This document shows positions 19,282 through 28,883 of a DNA stretch of 64,000 nucleotides, piece after piece. A program made the position numbers and the translations under genes. The notes beneath the pieces were generated by a model, which saw nothing but the letters and a program-made list of their open reading frames with translations, ran no database searches and was not told where the DNA came from. How positions within the stretch are numbered: the stretch's first letter is position 1; the number at the start of each line of letters is the position of its first letter. The stretch is from JBAOHV01 sp037045265. Lineage in GTDB: Bacteria > Actinomycetota > Acidimicrobiia > Acidimicrobiales > Microtrichaceae. The DNA is taken from positions 124,001 through 188,000 of the forward strand of contig JBAOHV010000019.1 in assembly GCA_037045265.1 (NCBI GenBank), read 5' to 3'.

Positions 19282-19309
19282 CTGTCCAATCCTGGACAGC
19301 CACACTATA
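19282..19309 (-). promoter_or_regulatory. Heme operon promoter with overlapping operator palindrome
   Basis: On the minus strand TATAGT (19309-19304) is a near-consensus -10 box. Directly downstream, at 19299-19282, lies CTGTCCA-4 bases-TGGACAG, a perfect 7-bp dyad sitting about where transcription would start, which suits a repressor. No clear -35 box is visible. The sequence does not match the DtxR/IdeR 'TTAGGTTAG' box. The regulator is unknown and not encoded nearby. Confidence 0.6.
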
Positions 19310-19411
19310 TGCACAATGTTCGGCCCACCTTACAGCTGGACTTCCGGACGCGAGAGACCAACGGGTCGGACACCCGCCTCTCCGCTCGTCACCCTTCCCG
19401 CAGCGTGGCGG

Positions 19412-19597
19412 CTACAGGGTCAGGATCAGCCAGCCGAGTAGTCCGACGATCAGGATCGCCCCGACCACCCATATCGGCCAGCCTCCGAAGGCCTCGATCT
19501 TCTTCTGGCGTGCTTCGTAGGCGCGGTTCTCCGGGGAACCCACCTTCGGCAGGTGGTGCTGTCCTGGTTTGCGCGGCTTCGAACCCTTGCTACCCAC
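19412..19597 (-). CDS. Small single-span membrane protein
   Basis: A 61-residue protein: a basic, proline-containing N-terminus ('MGSKGSKPRKPGQHHLPKVG') and a C-terminal membrane helix ('PIWVVGAILIVGLLGWLIL'). The layout fits a tail-anchored small membrane protein with the basic part in the cytosol. It lies alone between the heme operon promoter and the SNF2 gene. I do not recognise a family; coding is supported by the clean domain pattern only. Confidence 0.55.
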   Translation of the reverse strand: MGSKGSKPRKPGQHHLPKVGSPENRAYEARQKKIEAFGGWPIWVVGAILIVGLLGWLILTL

Positions 19598-19868
19598 GGC
19601 GCCAGCCTACCCCGATGACGGCGCGCCACCGGGACCCTCGACGCGCTCGACCGACCCGACATGGGCTACACTCGCCGAAGACATAGCCGACCGGGATCCA
19701 CGCGCCTTTCCAGCGCCATGGGTCCTGGGAGTTGCTCCGGCCGGAGGGCCGCAGCACACCCACACGACGTCAGGGAACCTCGTGCCGGACGGTAGCAGCA
19801 GTGCACCACCATCCCCCGATGGTCCACCGTACCGACGGGTGTAGCTGCAGGAGCACACCGAGGAACAG
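19598..19868. other. Intergenic region upstream of the SNF2 helicase gene
   Basis: About 270 bases between divergent genes. It should hold promoters for the small membrane protein and the SNF2 gene, but I see no convincing hairpin, palindrome or RNA gene in it. Confidence 0.4.
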
Positions 19869-22800
19869 ATGCATCAGGTGTCAGACATGACCGAGCACGC
19901 CGCGCAGGGCGCCGCCCCGTTGGACCCGATCACATTCGAGTACGCAGTGGTGGCCGCAGCCGCAGCCGAGGCAACCCCAGCCCAACTCGAGATGCTCGCA
20001 GCCAATCGTGAGCCCTGGCGCTGGACACTCGAACGCCTCCTGCACCGCACCGATGAGGACCTCGATGCCGTCCGCTCCATCCAGGGACCGGAGCGGGACC
20101 AGATCATCGCCGACTTCGAGGACGAGCGCGACCGGCTCGAAGCGGCGCTCGCCCAGCTGACCGGCCCTCAGGGATCTACCGCCGAGCCGATCCTGTTGGA
20201 GTCCGCCGGCGAGGTACGCCTCCAGACCTCGTGGGCGGCAGGCCGGCTGGTGGTCTGGGCTGCCGGGCCCGGAACCGAGCCGGCGAGCGTCGGAGGAGCT
20301 CCGCAAGCGTCTGTCCCAGCAGGGCGTCCTCGAGAGCGGCTGGACCAACCATCCCCCGGTGCGCCTGCCGAACGGCGGAGCAGCACCTGCGCTGGCCCTT
20401 CCCGTCGGTGACGCTCTCGGTTGGCTCGCGGCAGTCGGTGGCGGCCACGACGACGACACGCTCGGCAGCAGCGTCACCTGGCTGGGACGAGTTGCTGTCT
20501 GGGCGATCCGTCTGGTCGCCAACGGTTCGATCGTGCCGACCGTGCGCAACCGGCGTCGCGGACGTCAGGGCAACGACGAGACCGTCGAGCTCTCGGTGCG
20601 TTGGGCACCGGCACTGCTCGGCTCGAGCGAGCTCGACGAGCTCGCGTCGGCCATGCCCGGTCCGGTGACCGCACTCGAACGTGCCGAGGCACGTCCGCTG
20701 ACCACATCGGTTCTCGGGGCGATCGTGAACGCCATCGCGACCGACGCCGCGAGGCGCTTGAGCCTGCCGGCCCCGCCGCCGGACCCGAAGGACCCGACCA
20801 GCATCGCCGAGGCACTCCTGACCCGCCTCGACGGCACGGCCTTCGATGCACCCGCAAGGCCCGCCACAGAGGTCACCAAGAGACTCGACCGGTGGAGCGC
20901 TCCGGTGACCGCACCGACCGATGCGCGCCTCGTCGTACAGCTCGACCCACCAGACAAGGACAACGCCTGGTTCCTGTCGGTTGCAGGACCCGACCTGGAC
21001 GGCATGCTGGTCCCACTAGAGGTCGCCCTGATCGAGAGCCGCCCCAAACGTCATCTGGCAGACGAGCTCGCCAGGCTCGAGCGGCTCATGCCGGTCCTCA
21101 AGCGCCCCGGCGAAGCCCGCCGTGGCCAGGTCGTGCTCAGCCAGGACGAGGCGTGGGAGCTGATGACCGTGACCGGTCCCACCGCCAAGGCGGCGGGGTT
21201 CGACGTCCGCATCCCTGCCTTGTCACGGCGCAAGCCGTCCCCGGCGCTGCGCCTCGAGACCCTCCCGAGCGACCCGTCGGTGGTCGGAGCCCACCAGCTC
21301 GCCCAGGTTCGTTGGTCCGCGGTGTTCGATGACGTCGAGCTGTCGGCCGCCGACATCGCCCGTCTGGCCAGCCAGGCCCGCCCCCTCATCCGCAGCCACG
21401 GCAAGTGGGTCGAGGTGGACCGTGCCGACCTCGCCGAGGCCGCGGCGGCGCTCGCCGAGCGTGCCGAGCAGACCCAGCTCACCGGCGCCGAGGTGCTCCG
21501 CTTCGCCATCGGACTCGAGGAGTCACCGTTGGCCGGCGGGTTCAGCGTCGCCGGCAGCGGCTGGGCAGCGGATCTGCTCTCGAACGCCGAGCAGATCTCG
21601 GCCGAGCCGATCCTCTCCCCCGACGGGTTCGAAGGGGAGCTGCGCTCCTACCAGGGCGAGGCCGTCGCCTGGCTCGGCTTCTTGGACTCGGTGGAGCTCG
21701 GTGGTTGTCTGGCACTCGACATGGGCCTCGGCAAGACCCCGACGATGCTCGCCCACATCGCCCGCACAGCAGGCTCCGGCCCGGCGCTCGTGATCGCTCC
21801 CCCGGCGGTGGTCGGCAACTGGGCGGCTGAAGCCGCTCGGTTCACACCTGGATTGCGCGTGGTCGTGCACCACGGCGCCTCACGTGCATCGGCGAGCGAG
21901 CTCGCAGCCGAGGTGGCAGACGCCGACGTGGTGATCACCACCTACGGCACCGCCGTACGTGACGTCGAAGCGATCGCCGCCTTGTCGTGGGATCGGTTGG
22001 TTCTCGATGAAGCCCAGGCGATCAAGAACCCCGCCAACGAGACCGCTCAACAGCTCCGGCGGATCCCCGCCCGGGTGAGGATCGCTCTGACCGGCACCCC
22101 GATCGAGAACGGTCTCGGTGACCTCTGGTCGATCCTCGACTTCACGAATCCGGGACTCGTCGGCTCACGCTCGTCGTTCGTCGCGGCGCTGTCATCCGGC
22201 CGCTCCAACTCACGCCAGGGTGCCGAGAGCGCCCTGCGAGCGCTCAACGGCATCCTCGTGTTCCGACGCACCAAGACCGAGCCCGACGTCGCCGCCGAAC
22301 TGCCAGAACGCATCGACCAACTGGACCACTGCACCATGACCCCGGAGCAGATCGGGCTGTACCAAGCGGTTCTCGACAGCCTCGTGGCCGACTCCGACGA
22401 CCCAGATGGACCCCCCAAGGACGCCCGCAACGGCGCGATCCTCGCCGCGATCACAGCGCTCAAGCAGATCTGCAACCATCCGGCCGCCTACCAGGACGAC
22501 GACCGCCCTCTGGCGGGGCGCTCCGGCAAGCTCGCACGCCTCGAGGAGATCGTCGACGCGGTGTTCGCCGCGGGCGAACGGGTCCTCGTGTTCACCCACT
22601 TCGCCAGCTGGGGGGTGCGTCTGGCGGAGCACCTGAGCGCGCACACATCGACACCGGTCGCCTGCTACCACGGCGGTCTCGCACGTGGAGTGCGTGACCA
22701 GATCGTGCACGACTTCCAGAACGGTGAGGGTCCGGGGGTGCTGGTGCTTTCGCTCAAGGCGGGTGGCACCGGACTCAACCTGACCGCTGCCAGCCACGTG

Positions 22801-23103
22801 GTCCTCTACGACCGTTGGTGGAACCCCGCGGTCGAGGACCAGGCTCGCGACCGTGCCTGGCGGATCGGCCAGACCCGCACCGTCGTGTCACACCGCCTGG
22901 TCTGCCCGGGCACGGTCGACGAACGGGTCGAGGAAGTAGTCGCAGGGAAGCGACACATAGCGGACCTGGTGCTCCCCAAGTCCTCGTCACTCGCAGATCT
23001 GGACACCGATCAGCTTCGCAGCGCCCTGGGTCTCCGCTCCGACAGCCTGCTCACCGAGAACTCAGCGGACCGACAGATCGAGCTTGCGGAGGTGGCCCCA
23101 TGA
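19869..23103 (+). CDS. SNF2-family ATP-dependent helicase
   Basis: About 1,078 residues restored; a SWI2/SNF2 translocase of the bacterial RapA-like/HepA group. The first half is the actinobacterial N-terminal region ('AAGRLVVWAAGPG' resembles the usual start of that domain). The motor shows motif I 'DMGLGKTPTMLAHI', motif II 'LVLDEAQAIKNP', motif III 'ALTGTPIENGLGDLW', motif V 'SLKAGGTGLNLTAA' and motif VI 'QARDRAWRIGQ'. A frameshift near 20292 is repaired by dropping one G ('SVEELRKRLSQQG'). The 130 residues before the recognised N-terminus are helical and acidic; they could be a separate small gene. It overlaps the next gene by ATGA. Confidence 0.9.
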
Positions 23104-23391
23104 GCGGCCAGCGCAGGAAGTCCAAGCAGCGCCGCGGCAACCCTCGGCCCAACAACCGCACGGCCCCACCGGCGGAGTTCTGGCGCGCTGCACCCGAGCC
23201 ACCCGAGCCACCCGACATCGTGCCAGCGTCGGACCCGACCGCGCCTGCTGCGGTCCATGGGGATGCCACCGCTTCCGGGCCAGAAGGAGGCCTCGTTGGT
23301 GACCATCGGCCAGGTCGTGCTGGGTGCACAACGCGTGGCCGTGGCGTTGGCAGCGGCAGCGGACCTGCTGGACCTTCCCGGCGACGACTGA
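23100..23391 (+). CDS. Small protein coupled to the SNF2 helicase
   Basis: About 96 residues restored. It begins within the SNF2 stop (ATGA). The N-terminus is very basic ('QRRKSKQRRGNPRP'), followed by a proline-rich stretch. After removing one C near 23242 it ends with a helical segment ('GQVVLGAQRVAVALAAAADL', then 'LDLPGDD'). A basic tail suggests nucleic-acid contact, and the coupling suggests an accessory subunit of the helicase. No family is recognised. Confidence 0.6.
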
Positions 23392-23425
23392 GCAGGAACC
23401 GGCGGTACCCCAGGATCGCTGCGGC

Positions 23426-23992
23426 TCAGACGGGCGTGGGGCGGACCGCCCCGGCCGGCGGCACCGCTGCCTCGTCGGCGCCGAATCCACGGGTCCAGCA
23501 GGCGAACTCCAACAGGATCCCGTCGGGGTCCTGGAAGTAGATGGAGCGCACGAACACCCCGGGATGCAGCACCTCTGACAGCCCGAGCTCGCTGTCGTCG
23601 TGGTTCGCGAGTTCGGTGCAAGGGATCCCAGCGTCGATGAGCCTCTCGCGGTACTGCTCGATCCTCTCCGGCGGAACTGCGAACGCCACGTGGTTCATCG
23701 AGCCGATCGCGCTGGTCAGCGAACCCTGATCCGGTCGGGCCGCAGGGGCCGATACCCCCGGAGCCGGCTCGGGTGCGTCGGGGAACCAGAAGAAGGCAAG
23801 GTGATCACCGCCGCCGCAGTCGAAGAAGAAGTGCTGACCCAACCCGACGGGCAGCTCGATCGTCTTCACCAGCGGCATGCCGAGCACACCGGAGTAGAAG
23901 TCGACCGTTCGCTGCATGTCCCTACACACGAGCGCAAGGTGATTGATGCCCCCGAGCTCGAATCGATCCTGAGAATCAGGTGTCTCGTCCAT
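23426..23992 (-). CDS. VOC superfamily (glyoxalase/dioxygenase-like) protein
   Basis: A 188-residue vicinal-oxygen-chelate protein with the paired beta-alpha-beta modules of glyoxalase I and extradiol dioxygenases. Candidate metal ligands are His in 'INHLALVCRDM' and 'MNHVAFAVPP' and Glu in 'DPDGILLEFACW'. The ATG at 23992 follows AAGGGGG. It converges on the small SNF2-coupled gene. It may act on a ring-cleavage or diol intermediate, but the neighbours do not fix a substrate. Confidence 0.85.
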   Translation of the reverse strand: MDETPDSQDRFELGGINHLALVCRDMQRTVDFYSGVLGMPLVKTIELPVGLGQHFFFDCGGGDHLAFFWFPDAPEPAPGVSAPAARPDQGSLTSAIGSMNHVAFAVPPERIEQYRERLIDAGIPCTELANHDDSELGLSEVLHPGVFVRSIYFQDPDGILLEFACWTRGFGADEAAVPPAGAVRPTPV

Positions 23993-24073
23993 TGATGCAT
24001 CCCCCTTGATGGACCCCGTAGAAGGCTTTGCGTAGGCGAACCCGCTCACGCAGACAGGCGAACCTGCCGACAG

Positions 24074-24928
24074 ATGGGTGTGACCCCGACCGCGACGACC
24101 GTACATCCCGCTCCTCCGCTGCAGGTCCGCACCCCGCGCATCTCCTTCCCCGACAGGATCGACACGTCCTGGCACCCGCTGTTCCCCGAGTTCGCCGCTG
24201 CGGCCAACTCGGTGTCGCTGCTCATGCCCCACGTCGAGCCCTACGTCGCTCGAGCGACGCTCGCCGTGCGGGACCAGCTCGACGAGGAACTGCGCCACAC
24301 CGCCACCGCATTCGCTGCCCAGGAGCTCCAACACCAGGCCCTGCACAGGAGCCTGAACCAGAGGATGATCGCGGCCACCCCCGCCTTGGCAAGGGTGGAG
24401 CGCGCCGCAGCAGCCTCATACGGACTCCTCGAGCGCCGGGGGGACCAGCGCTGGTCACTCGCCTTCGCCGCCGCTTCCGAGACGGTCGCCTTTGCTCTGG
24501 CTCGCTGGACGGAGCGCCACATCCGACTGCTCTTCGACGACGCCGACGACGCCGTCGCCACCCTGTTCCTCTGGCATCTGGCCGAGGAGGTAGAGCACAA
24601 GAACGTCGCGTTCGACGTGTTGGTGGCGGTTGCTCCGTCACGTCGCAGGTACCTGCTCGCCGGTCTCGTCTCGCTCGCCTGTCTGGCGCTGTTCACCATC
24701 GCCGGCACGGTCGTGCAGCTGTGGTCTTCGCGTCGCATCTGGTCACCGGTCGCATGGTGGCGCCTTCTGCGGTGGTCGATCAGCCTGTGCTTCGAACTCC
24801 TGCCCGACCTGTTCGTCGGCGCCACCCGGAACCACCATCCATCACAGTTCAGCGATCCGACGCTGCTCGTCGCATGGCTACGCGGTTTCGACCCCGCCAC
24901 CGGGCAGGACCCGCTCAGGCGACGGTGA
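24074..24928 (+). CDS. Predicted metal-dependent hydrolase (PF10118-like)
   Basis: A 284-residue protein like the 'predicted metal-dependent hydrolase' family. Two ferritin-like ligand motifs stand out, 'FAAQELQHQALH' and 'WHLAEEVEHKNVAFDV', suggesting a dinuclear metal centre. A hydrophobic segment follows ('LLAGLVSLACLALFTIAG'), consistent with membrane association. The frame is intact. Its last 14 bases overlap the end of the convergent ferredoxin gene. Family members often lie near P450 or lipid genes, as here; the reaction is unknown. Confidence 0.8.
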   Translation: MGVTPTATTVHPAPPLQVRTPRISFPDRIDTSWHPLFPEFAAAANSVSLLMPHVEPYVARATLAVRDQLDEELRHTATAFAAQELQHQALHRSLNQRMIAATPALARVERAAAASYGLLERRGDQRWSLAFAAASETVAFALARWTERHIRLLFDDADDAVATLFLWHLAEEVEHKNVAFDVLVAVAPSRRRYLLAGLVSLACLALFTIAGTVVQLWSSRRIWSPVAWWRLLRWSISLCFELLPDLFVGATRNHHPSQFSDPTLLVAWLRGFDPATGQDPLRRR

Positions 24929-25106
24929 TCGCGTACTCCGGGCAGTTGTCGGCACAGAGCTGGGCCTTGTGCTCGAGCTCCGTGGGAACGTCGCCCGGGA
25001 CCCTCAGAACTGCGTACCCGTCGTCGTCGACATCGAACAGCTCGGGGGCGAGCAGGTAGCAGCGGTTGTGCCCCTGACACAGGTCCCGGTCGAACTCGAT
25101 CCTCAT
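24915..25106 (-). CDS. [3Fe-4S]-type ferredoxin, P450 partner
   Basis: A 63-residue ferredoxin that passes electrons to the P450 encoded just upstream. The cluster ligands follow the pattern Cys-x2-His-x2-Cys ('CQGHNRC') and 'CPEYA' at the end, the arrangement of actinobacterial single-cluster P450 ferredoxins where the second cysteine of a 4Fe-4S set is replaced, here by His. Its ATG lies in the P450 stop (ATGA), so the pair is co-translated. No ferredoxin reductase is in the window. Confidence 0.93.
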   Translation of the reverse strand: MRIEFDRDLCQGHNRCYLLAPELFDVDDDGYAVLRVPGDVPTELEHKAQLCADNCPEYAITVA

Positions 25107-26371
25107 GGCTCTCCTCCGATCGTCTGTGCACCGATCGTCACCGGCAGCGTCCGGGGGCCGCGCACCTGTCCGGTCGACCAGCGAACGGCGGCGGGGTCGG
25201 TCAACTCGAAGTCGGGAACAGCAGCAAGCCACTCCTCGAGGGCGACTGTCAGCTCCAGGCGCGCCAGGTTCGAGCCCAGGCAGCGGTGGATCCCCAGACC
25301 GAAAGCGGCATGGCGGTTCCTGGCTCGGTCGAGCACGACCTCGTCAGGCCGTTCGAACGCCTCAGGGTCCCGGTTCGCCGACGGGAACGACAACAGCACC
25401 CAGTCACCGACCGCAAGCGTGCGATCACCGACGCGAACCTCCTTGGCGACCTTGCGGGCCATCGTGACTGGTGAGTAGGCGCGCAACAGCTCTTCGACCG
25501 CCATCGGCAGGGCATCGGGGTTCTCGGCCAGGTACTGGCGTTGCTCGGGGCGCTGCGCCAGGTGCCAGATGCTCGCCCCGATCGCCGACCAGGTCGTGTC
25601 GATCCCGGCGATCAGCAGAAGCGCGATCGTGCCCACCACGTGATCCGGCCCGAGTGCTTCGCCGTCGAGCTCTGCGGCGAGCAGGAAGTCGATCAGATCG
25701 CCATCGGTCCTCTCTGCGTCGCCCGAGCCGCTGCGGACCTGATGGTCCTCGATGGCACCGACGAGGTAGGCCCACAGCGTGTCGGCCGGATCGACGGGCT
25801 CGTTCTGCCCACCGGTCTCGAGGATCCGGTGGATGAAGCCACGAAACCTGTCTCCGTCGGACTCGGGCACACCGAGCATGCGAGCAATGACGCGCACCGG
25901 GATGTGCTGGGCGTAGTCGGTCGCCGCGTCGATCACACCGCCGGGGCCCCGTTCGGCCACCAGCTCGGTGATCAGCCCACGGCAGAACTCGCGGGTGGAG
26001 GCCTCGAGTGGACGGATCGCCTTGGGTGAGAAGGCAGGAAGCAGCAGTCGACGGGCCTTCTCGTGGAACGGCGGGTCCGACGTGATCGGCGGGGCGTAGC
26101 CCACGGGTGCGGTCGGCTCGGGCTCGAAGACGGTCACCACGGCTCCCGACCGAGCTGAAGTGCTCGGTGTCGTGGGCGATCGCCGCCACGTCGTCATGGC
26201 GGGTCGGCAGCCACGTGCCGCCGAAACGGGCGTGAATGACGCCACCGGGCAGGCAGACCGCAGCTCGTCCCAGATCTCTGGCGCACGCGCCGCGTACTCA
26301 GGGTCGGTGTGGTCGAAGTCGGTCGCCCAGTCGCTGACCGGACAGCGTTCGTGCTCTCCCATGTCGGTCAT
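25103..26371 (-). CDS. Cytochrome P450
   Basis: About 420 residues; a soluble bacterial P450 monooxygenase. The heme-binding loop is 'AFGLGIHRCLGSNLARLEL', the I-helix oxygen site 'LLIAGIDTTWSAIG', and the K-helix E-x-x-R is in 'VEELLRAY'. Between roughly 26140 and 26240 the frame shifts out and back: 'RFGGTWLPTRHDDVAAIAHD' reads in another frame, needing removal of two bases on one side and one on the other. The ATG at 26371 follows a GGGGG stretch; an in-frame ATG lies three codons further in. It is coupled to the ferredoxin by ATGA. Confidence 0.9.
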   Translation of the reverse strand: MTDMGEHERCPVSDWATDFDHTDPEYAARAPEIWDELRSACPVASFTPVSAARGCRPAMTTWRRSPTTPSTSARSGAVVTVFEPEPTAPVGYAPPITSDPPFHEKARRLLLPAFSPKAIRPLEASTREFCRGLITELVAERGPGGVIDAATDYAQHIPVRVIARMLGVPESDGDRFRGFIHRILETGGQNEPVDPADTLWAYLVGAIEDHQVRSGSGDAERTDGDLIDFLLAAELDGEALGPDHVVGTIALLLIAGIDTTWSAIGASIWHLAQRPEQRQYLAENPDALPMAVEELLRAYSPVTMARKVAKEVRVGDRTLAVGDWVLLSFPSANRDPEAFERPDEVVLDRARNRHAAFGLGIHRCLGSNLARLELTVALEEWLAAVPDFELTDPAAVRWSTGQVRGPRTLPVTIGAQTIGGEP

Positions 26372-26491
26372 CCAGCCCCCGTCGCCCGGCGCTTCGTGTG
26401 CAGCCACTCTACGACGCTAGATTCGGTCACCTGCCTACCGGGACCGACTCCGAGCACGCCCCCCTCGCTCGCACTGGGGCGACCAGCGACT

Positions 26492-28099
26492 GTGACACTC
26501 CACCAGCCGCTTCGTCGTTGGCAGCTGCGCGCTCCATGCACGCCGCCCGCCGCCGTCGACGCATGGGAGACCTGCACTGGGGCGACCTGGCGTACCGCGT
26601 GCTACACCACAGCGCTCGCAGTGCTCGTGCTCACAGTCTTCGCATCGGGACTGGTCGGCGACGAACGGCTCGGTGCGTCGCAGGTGGCGACGATGCGCGA
26701 TGTCGGTCCGGTATGGGCGGGTCTGCTTCTGTGCGCAGTGCTTGTTCGTGGGGATCCGCTCGGGTGTGCGCAGCGGCCCGCTCGCGATGGAGTCCACCGA
26801 CGTCCACCACCTGCTGCTCGCCCCGCTCGACCGTTCAACCATCCTACGGGTCCCTGCGCTCAGCATGCTCGGCTACGGCGCCGCTGCAGGTGCCGCCGTC
26901 GGAGGACTCTGCGGCGAGCTCCTCTCGCAGCGACTGCCCGGATCGTCGGGCTCGTGGATCCTCTCGGGTGCGCTGTACGGCGCCGTTCTCGTCGCTCTCG
27001 CACTGGGAGCGGCGATGCTCACCGCTTCGCGGCGCATCCCAGCGCCGATCCCCGAGCTGGTCGGCGTGGCGCTCGTCGCCTGGTCGGTCGCCGACCTGTT
27101 CGAGCTCAGCCCCACGGCGCCCGCCACCTGGCGCGGGGCGGATGGTCTTCTGGCCCCTTCACACCGGGGCCTGGCCGCTCGGGACGGTCGCTGTATCTGT
27201 CGTGGTCGCGACACTTGGAGTGCTGTGGGTCGGCGGACTGTCGATCGAGGGCGCCCGCCGCCGGACCCAGCTCGTCGGCCAGCTCCGCTTCGCGGTCACC
27301 CAGCAGGACCTGCGCTCGGTGCTTCTTCTGCGCCGACAGCTCGCGGCCGAGAGACCCCGCAACCGGCCACTGATCAGGCGCCTGCCGGTGACTCTGGGGC
27401 GTCGCCTCCCCGTGCTGACCCGGGATCTGCAGAGCCTGCTGCGTTGGCCGACCGTGAGGATCGTACGTGTGCTGGTCCTCGTCGTGGGGGCCGCACTGGC
27501 GTTGCGAGGCGCCTACTCGGGCACCACTCCACTCGTGCTGCTGGCCGGAGTCCTGACCTTCGTCGCGGCGCTCGACGCAACGGAGCCGCTGGCCCAGGAA
27601 GTCGACCACCCCACCATGCTCGCCTCGTACCCCAGACCGGCCGGGTCGATCCTTGTCCAGCACCTGAGCGGCGCCGGTCCTCGCCATGCTGCTCGCCGGA
27701 TTCGTAGGGTTCGGGGTCTCCTACGCCCTCGACCCGCACCATCTGGTCGTCGCTGCGGTCACCGTCGTGAGCGGATCGTTCGCTGCCGTGGCCGGCGCAG
27801 CGATCAGCGTCGTCAGCGAGGTCGAGCTGGACCACGGAGACGCGACGATGTTCTCACCCGAGGTAGCCGGGCCGCGCGTCGTCTTCCGCACGCTGTGGCC
27901 ACCCGCCGTGGCCGTCATCGGCGTGCTACCGGTCCTTTTCGCACAGCGAGCCCACCGCATCGGTACGGATCCGACCGCCCCGGCGGTGACCGTGGCCTTG
28001 CTCTCCATGGCACTCTGCGCCGCGGTGTTCGCCTGGGTCCGCTACCGCGCCGACATCCACGAGGCCGCCGGCATGTCCACCCGAGGAGCCAGCTCATGA
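26492..28099 (+). CDS. ABC transporter permease (multi-span, frameshifted)
   Basis: About 535 residues restored; a polytopic permease for the ATPase that follows. Hydrophobic segments include 'TALAVLVLTVFASGLV', 'YGAVLVALALGAAML', 'LGTVAVSVVVATLGVLWVGG', 'LVLVVGAALALRG' and 'AVIGVLPVLFA'. Frameshifts lie near 26735, 27140 and 27675. The start is uncertain; a GTG at 26492 ('TLHQPLRRWQLRAP') gives a short tail before the first helix. It is divergent from the P450 with about 120 bases between, and overlaps the ATPase by ATGA. The class resembles ABC-2-like exporters, but the cargo is unknown. Confidence 0.65.
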
Positions 28100-28830
28100 G
28101 TCGTCGCCGCAGCGGCGGATCCCGGACCCAGCGGGCGGTAACGCCCGCGGTCGAGGTCACCGACGTCGTCAAGTCCTACGGCGAGGTCATCGCTCTCGAG
28201 GTGGACGAGCTCGTCGTGCCTCCCGGTCAGGCGGTCGTCCTGGTGGGCCACAACGGCTCGGGCAAGTCGACTCTGCTGAACCTGGTGGCCGGCACACTCG
28301 ACCCGTCCGAGGGCTCGATCAAGGTCAAGGGACGCAGCCCCGATTCGATCGAGGCCCGTGCTCAGCGCTCGTGGCTGCCTGACAGCCCGGTGCTCTACGA
28401 CGACCTGAGCGTGCGCGAACACCTGGAGTTCACGATCCGCATGCACGGCGGGGACGGCGACGAGGACGTCGTCGACGAGCTGATCGACCAGCTCGGTCTG
28501 CGCGGCCGTGAGGACGACCTGCCTTCGCAGTTCAGCCGCGGCCTGCGCCAGAAGACCGCCGCCGCGGTGGCGCTGTGCCGGCCGTACTCGCTGCTGCTCG
28601 TCGACGAACCGTTCGTCGGTCTGGACGCGTCGGGCCGCGAAGCGTTCCTCGAGCTCCTCGATGACGCACACCACGCCGGAGCGACGCTCATGGTGGCGAC
28701 CCACGACCCGGTCGTGCTCGACCGGTTCGAACGTGGCCTGGTGCTCGACAACGGCAGGATCGTTCACGACGGACCGGCATCCGATCTCGACTCGTTCCTG
28801 TCGGCCGACACAGCTCATCGCGAACGCTGA
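28096..28830 (+). CDS. ABC transporter ATP-binding protein
   Basis: A 244-residue ATPase. Walker A 'GHNGSGKSTLLNLVAG', signature region 'QFSRGLRQKTAAAVALCRP' (degenerate SRGL in place of SGG), Walker B 'LLLVDEPFVGLD' and switch 'VATHDP' are in order. The replaced signature is common among ABC-2 type exporter ATPases. It starts in the stop of the permease gene (ATGA). The frame is intact. The apparent single long frame spanning parts of the permease and this gene is chance continuity. Confidence 0.88.
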   Translation: MSRRRSGGSRTQRAVTPAVEVTDVVKSYGEVIALEVDELVVPPGQAVVLVGHNGSGKSTLLNLVAGTLDPSEGSIKVKGRSPDSIEARAQRSWLPDSPVLYDDLSVREHLEFTIRMHGGDGDEDVVDELIDQLGLRGREDDLPSQFSRGLRQKTAAAVALCRPYSLLLVDEPFVGLDASGREAFLELLDDAHHAGATLMVATHDPVVLDRFERGLVLDNGRIVHDGPASDLDSFLSADTAHRER

Positions 28831-28883
28831 GCCACCAAGGCCGTCGACGACGCCGACACCGTCACCGTCAATCAGGGGGACCC

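Noticed and set aside
25103..26371. P450 as a decayed gene because its N-terminal third reads oddly
   Set aside because: Family sequence is present in the other frame between 26140 and 26240, and all catalytic motifs downstream are intact.
26398..28830. An 810-codon frame joining permease and ATPase
   Set aside because: The two ends match different genes, and the permease continues in other frames to its own stop at 28099, which overlaps the ATPase ATG.
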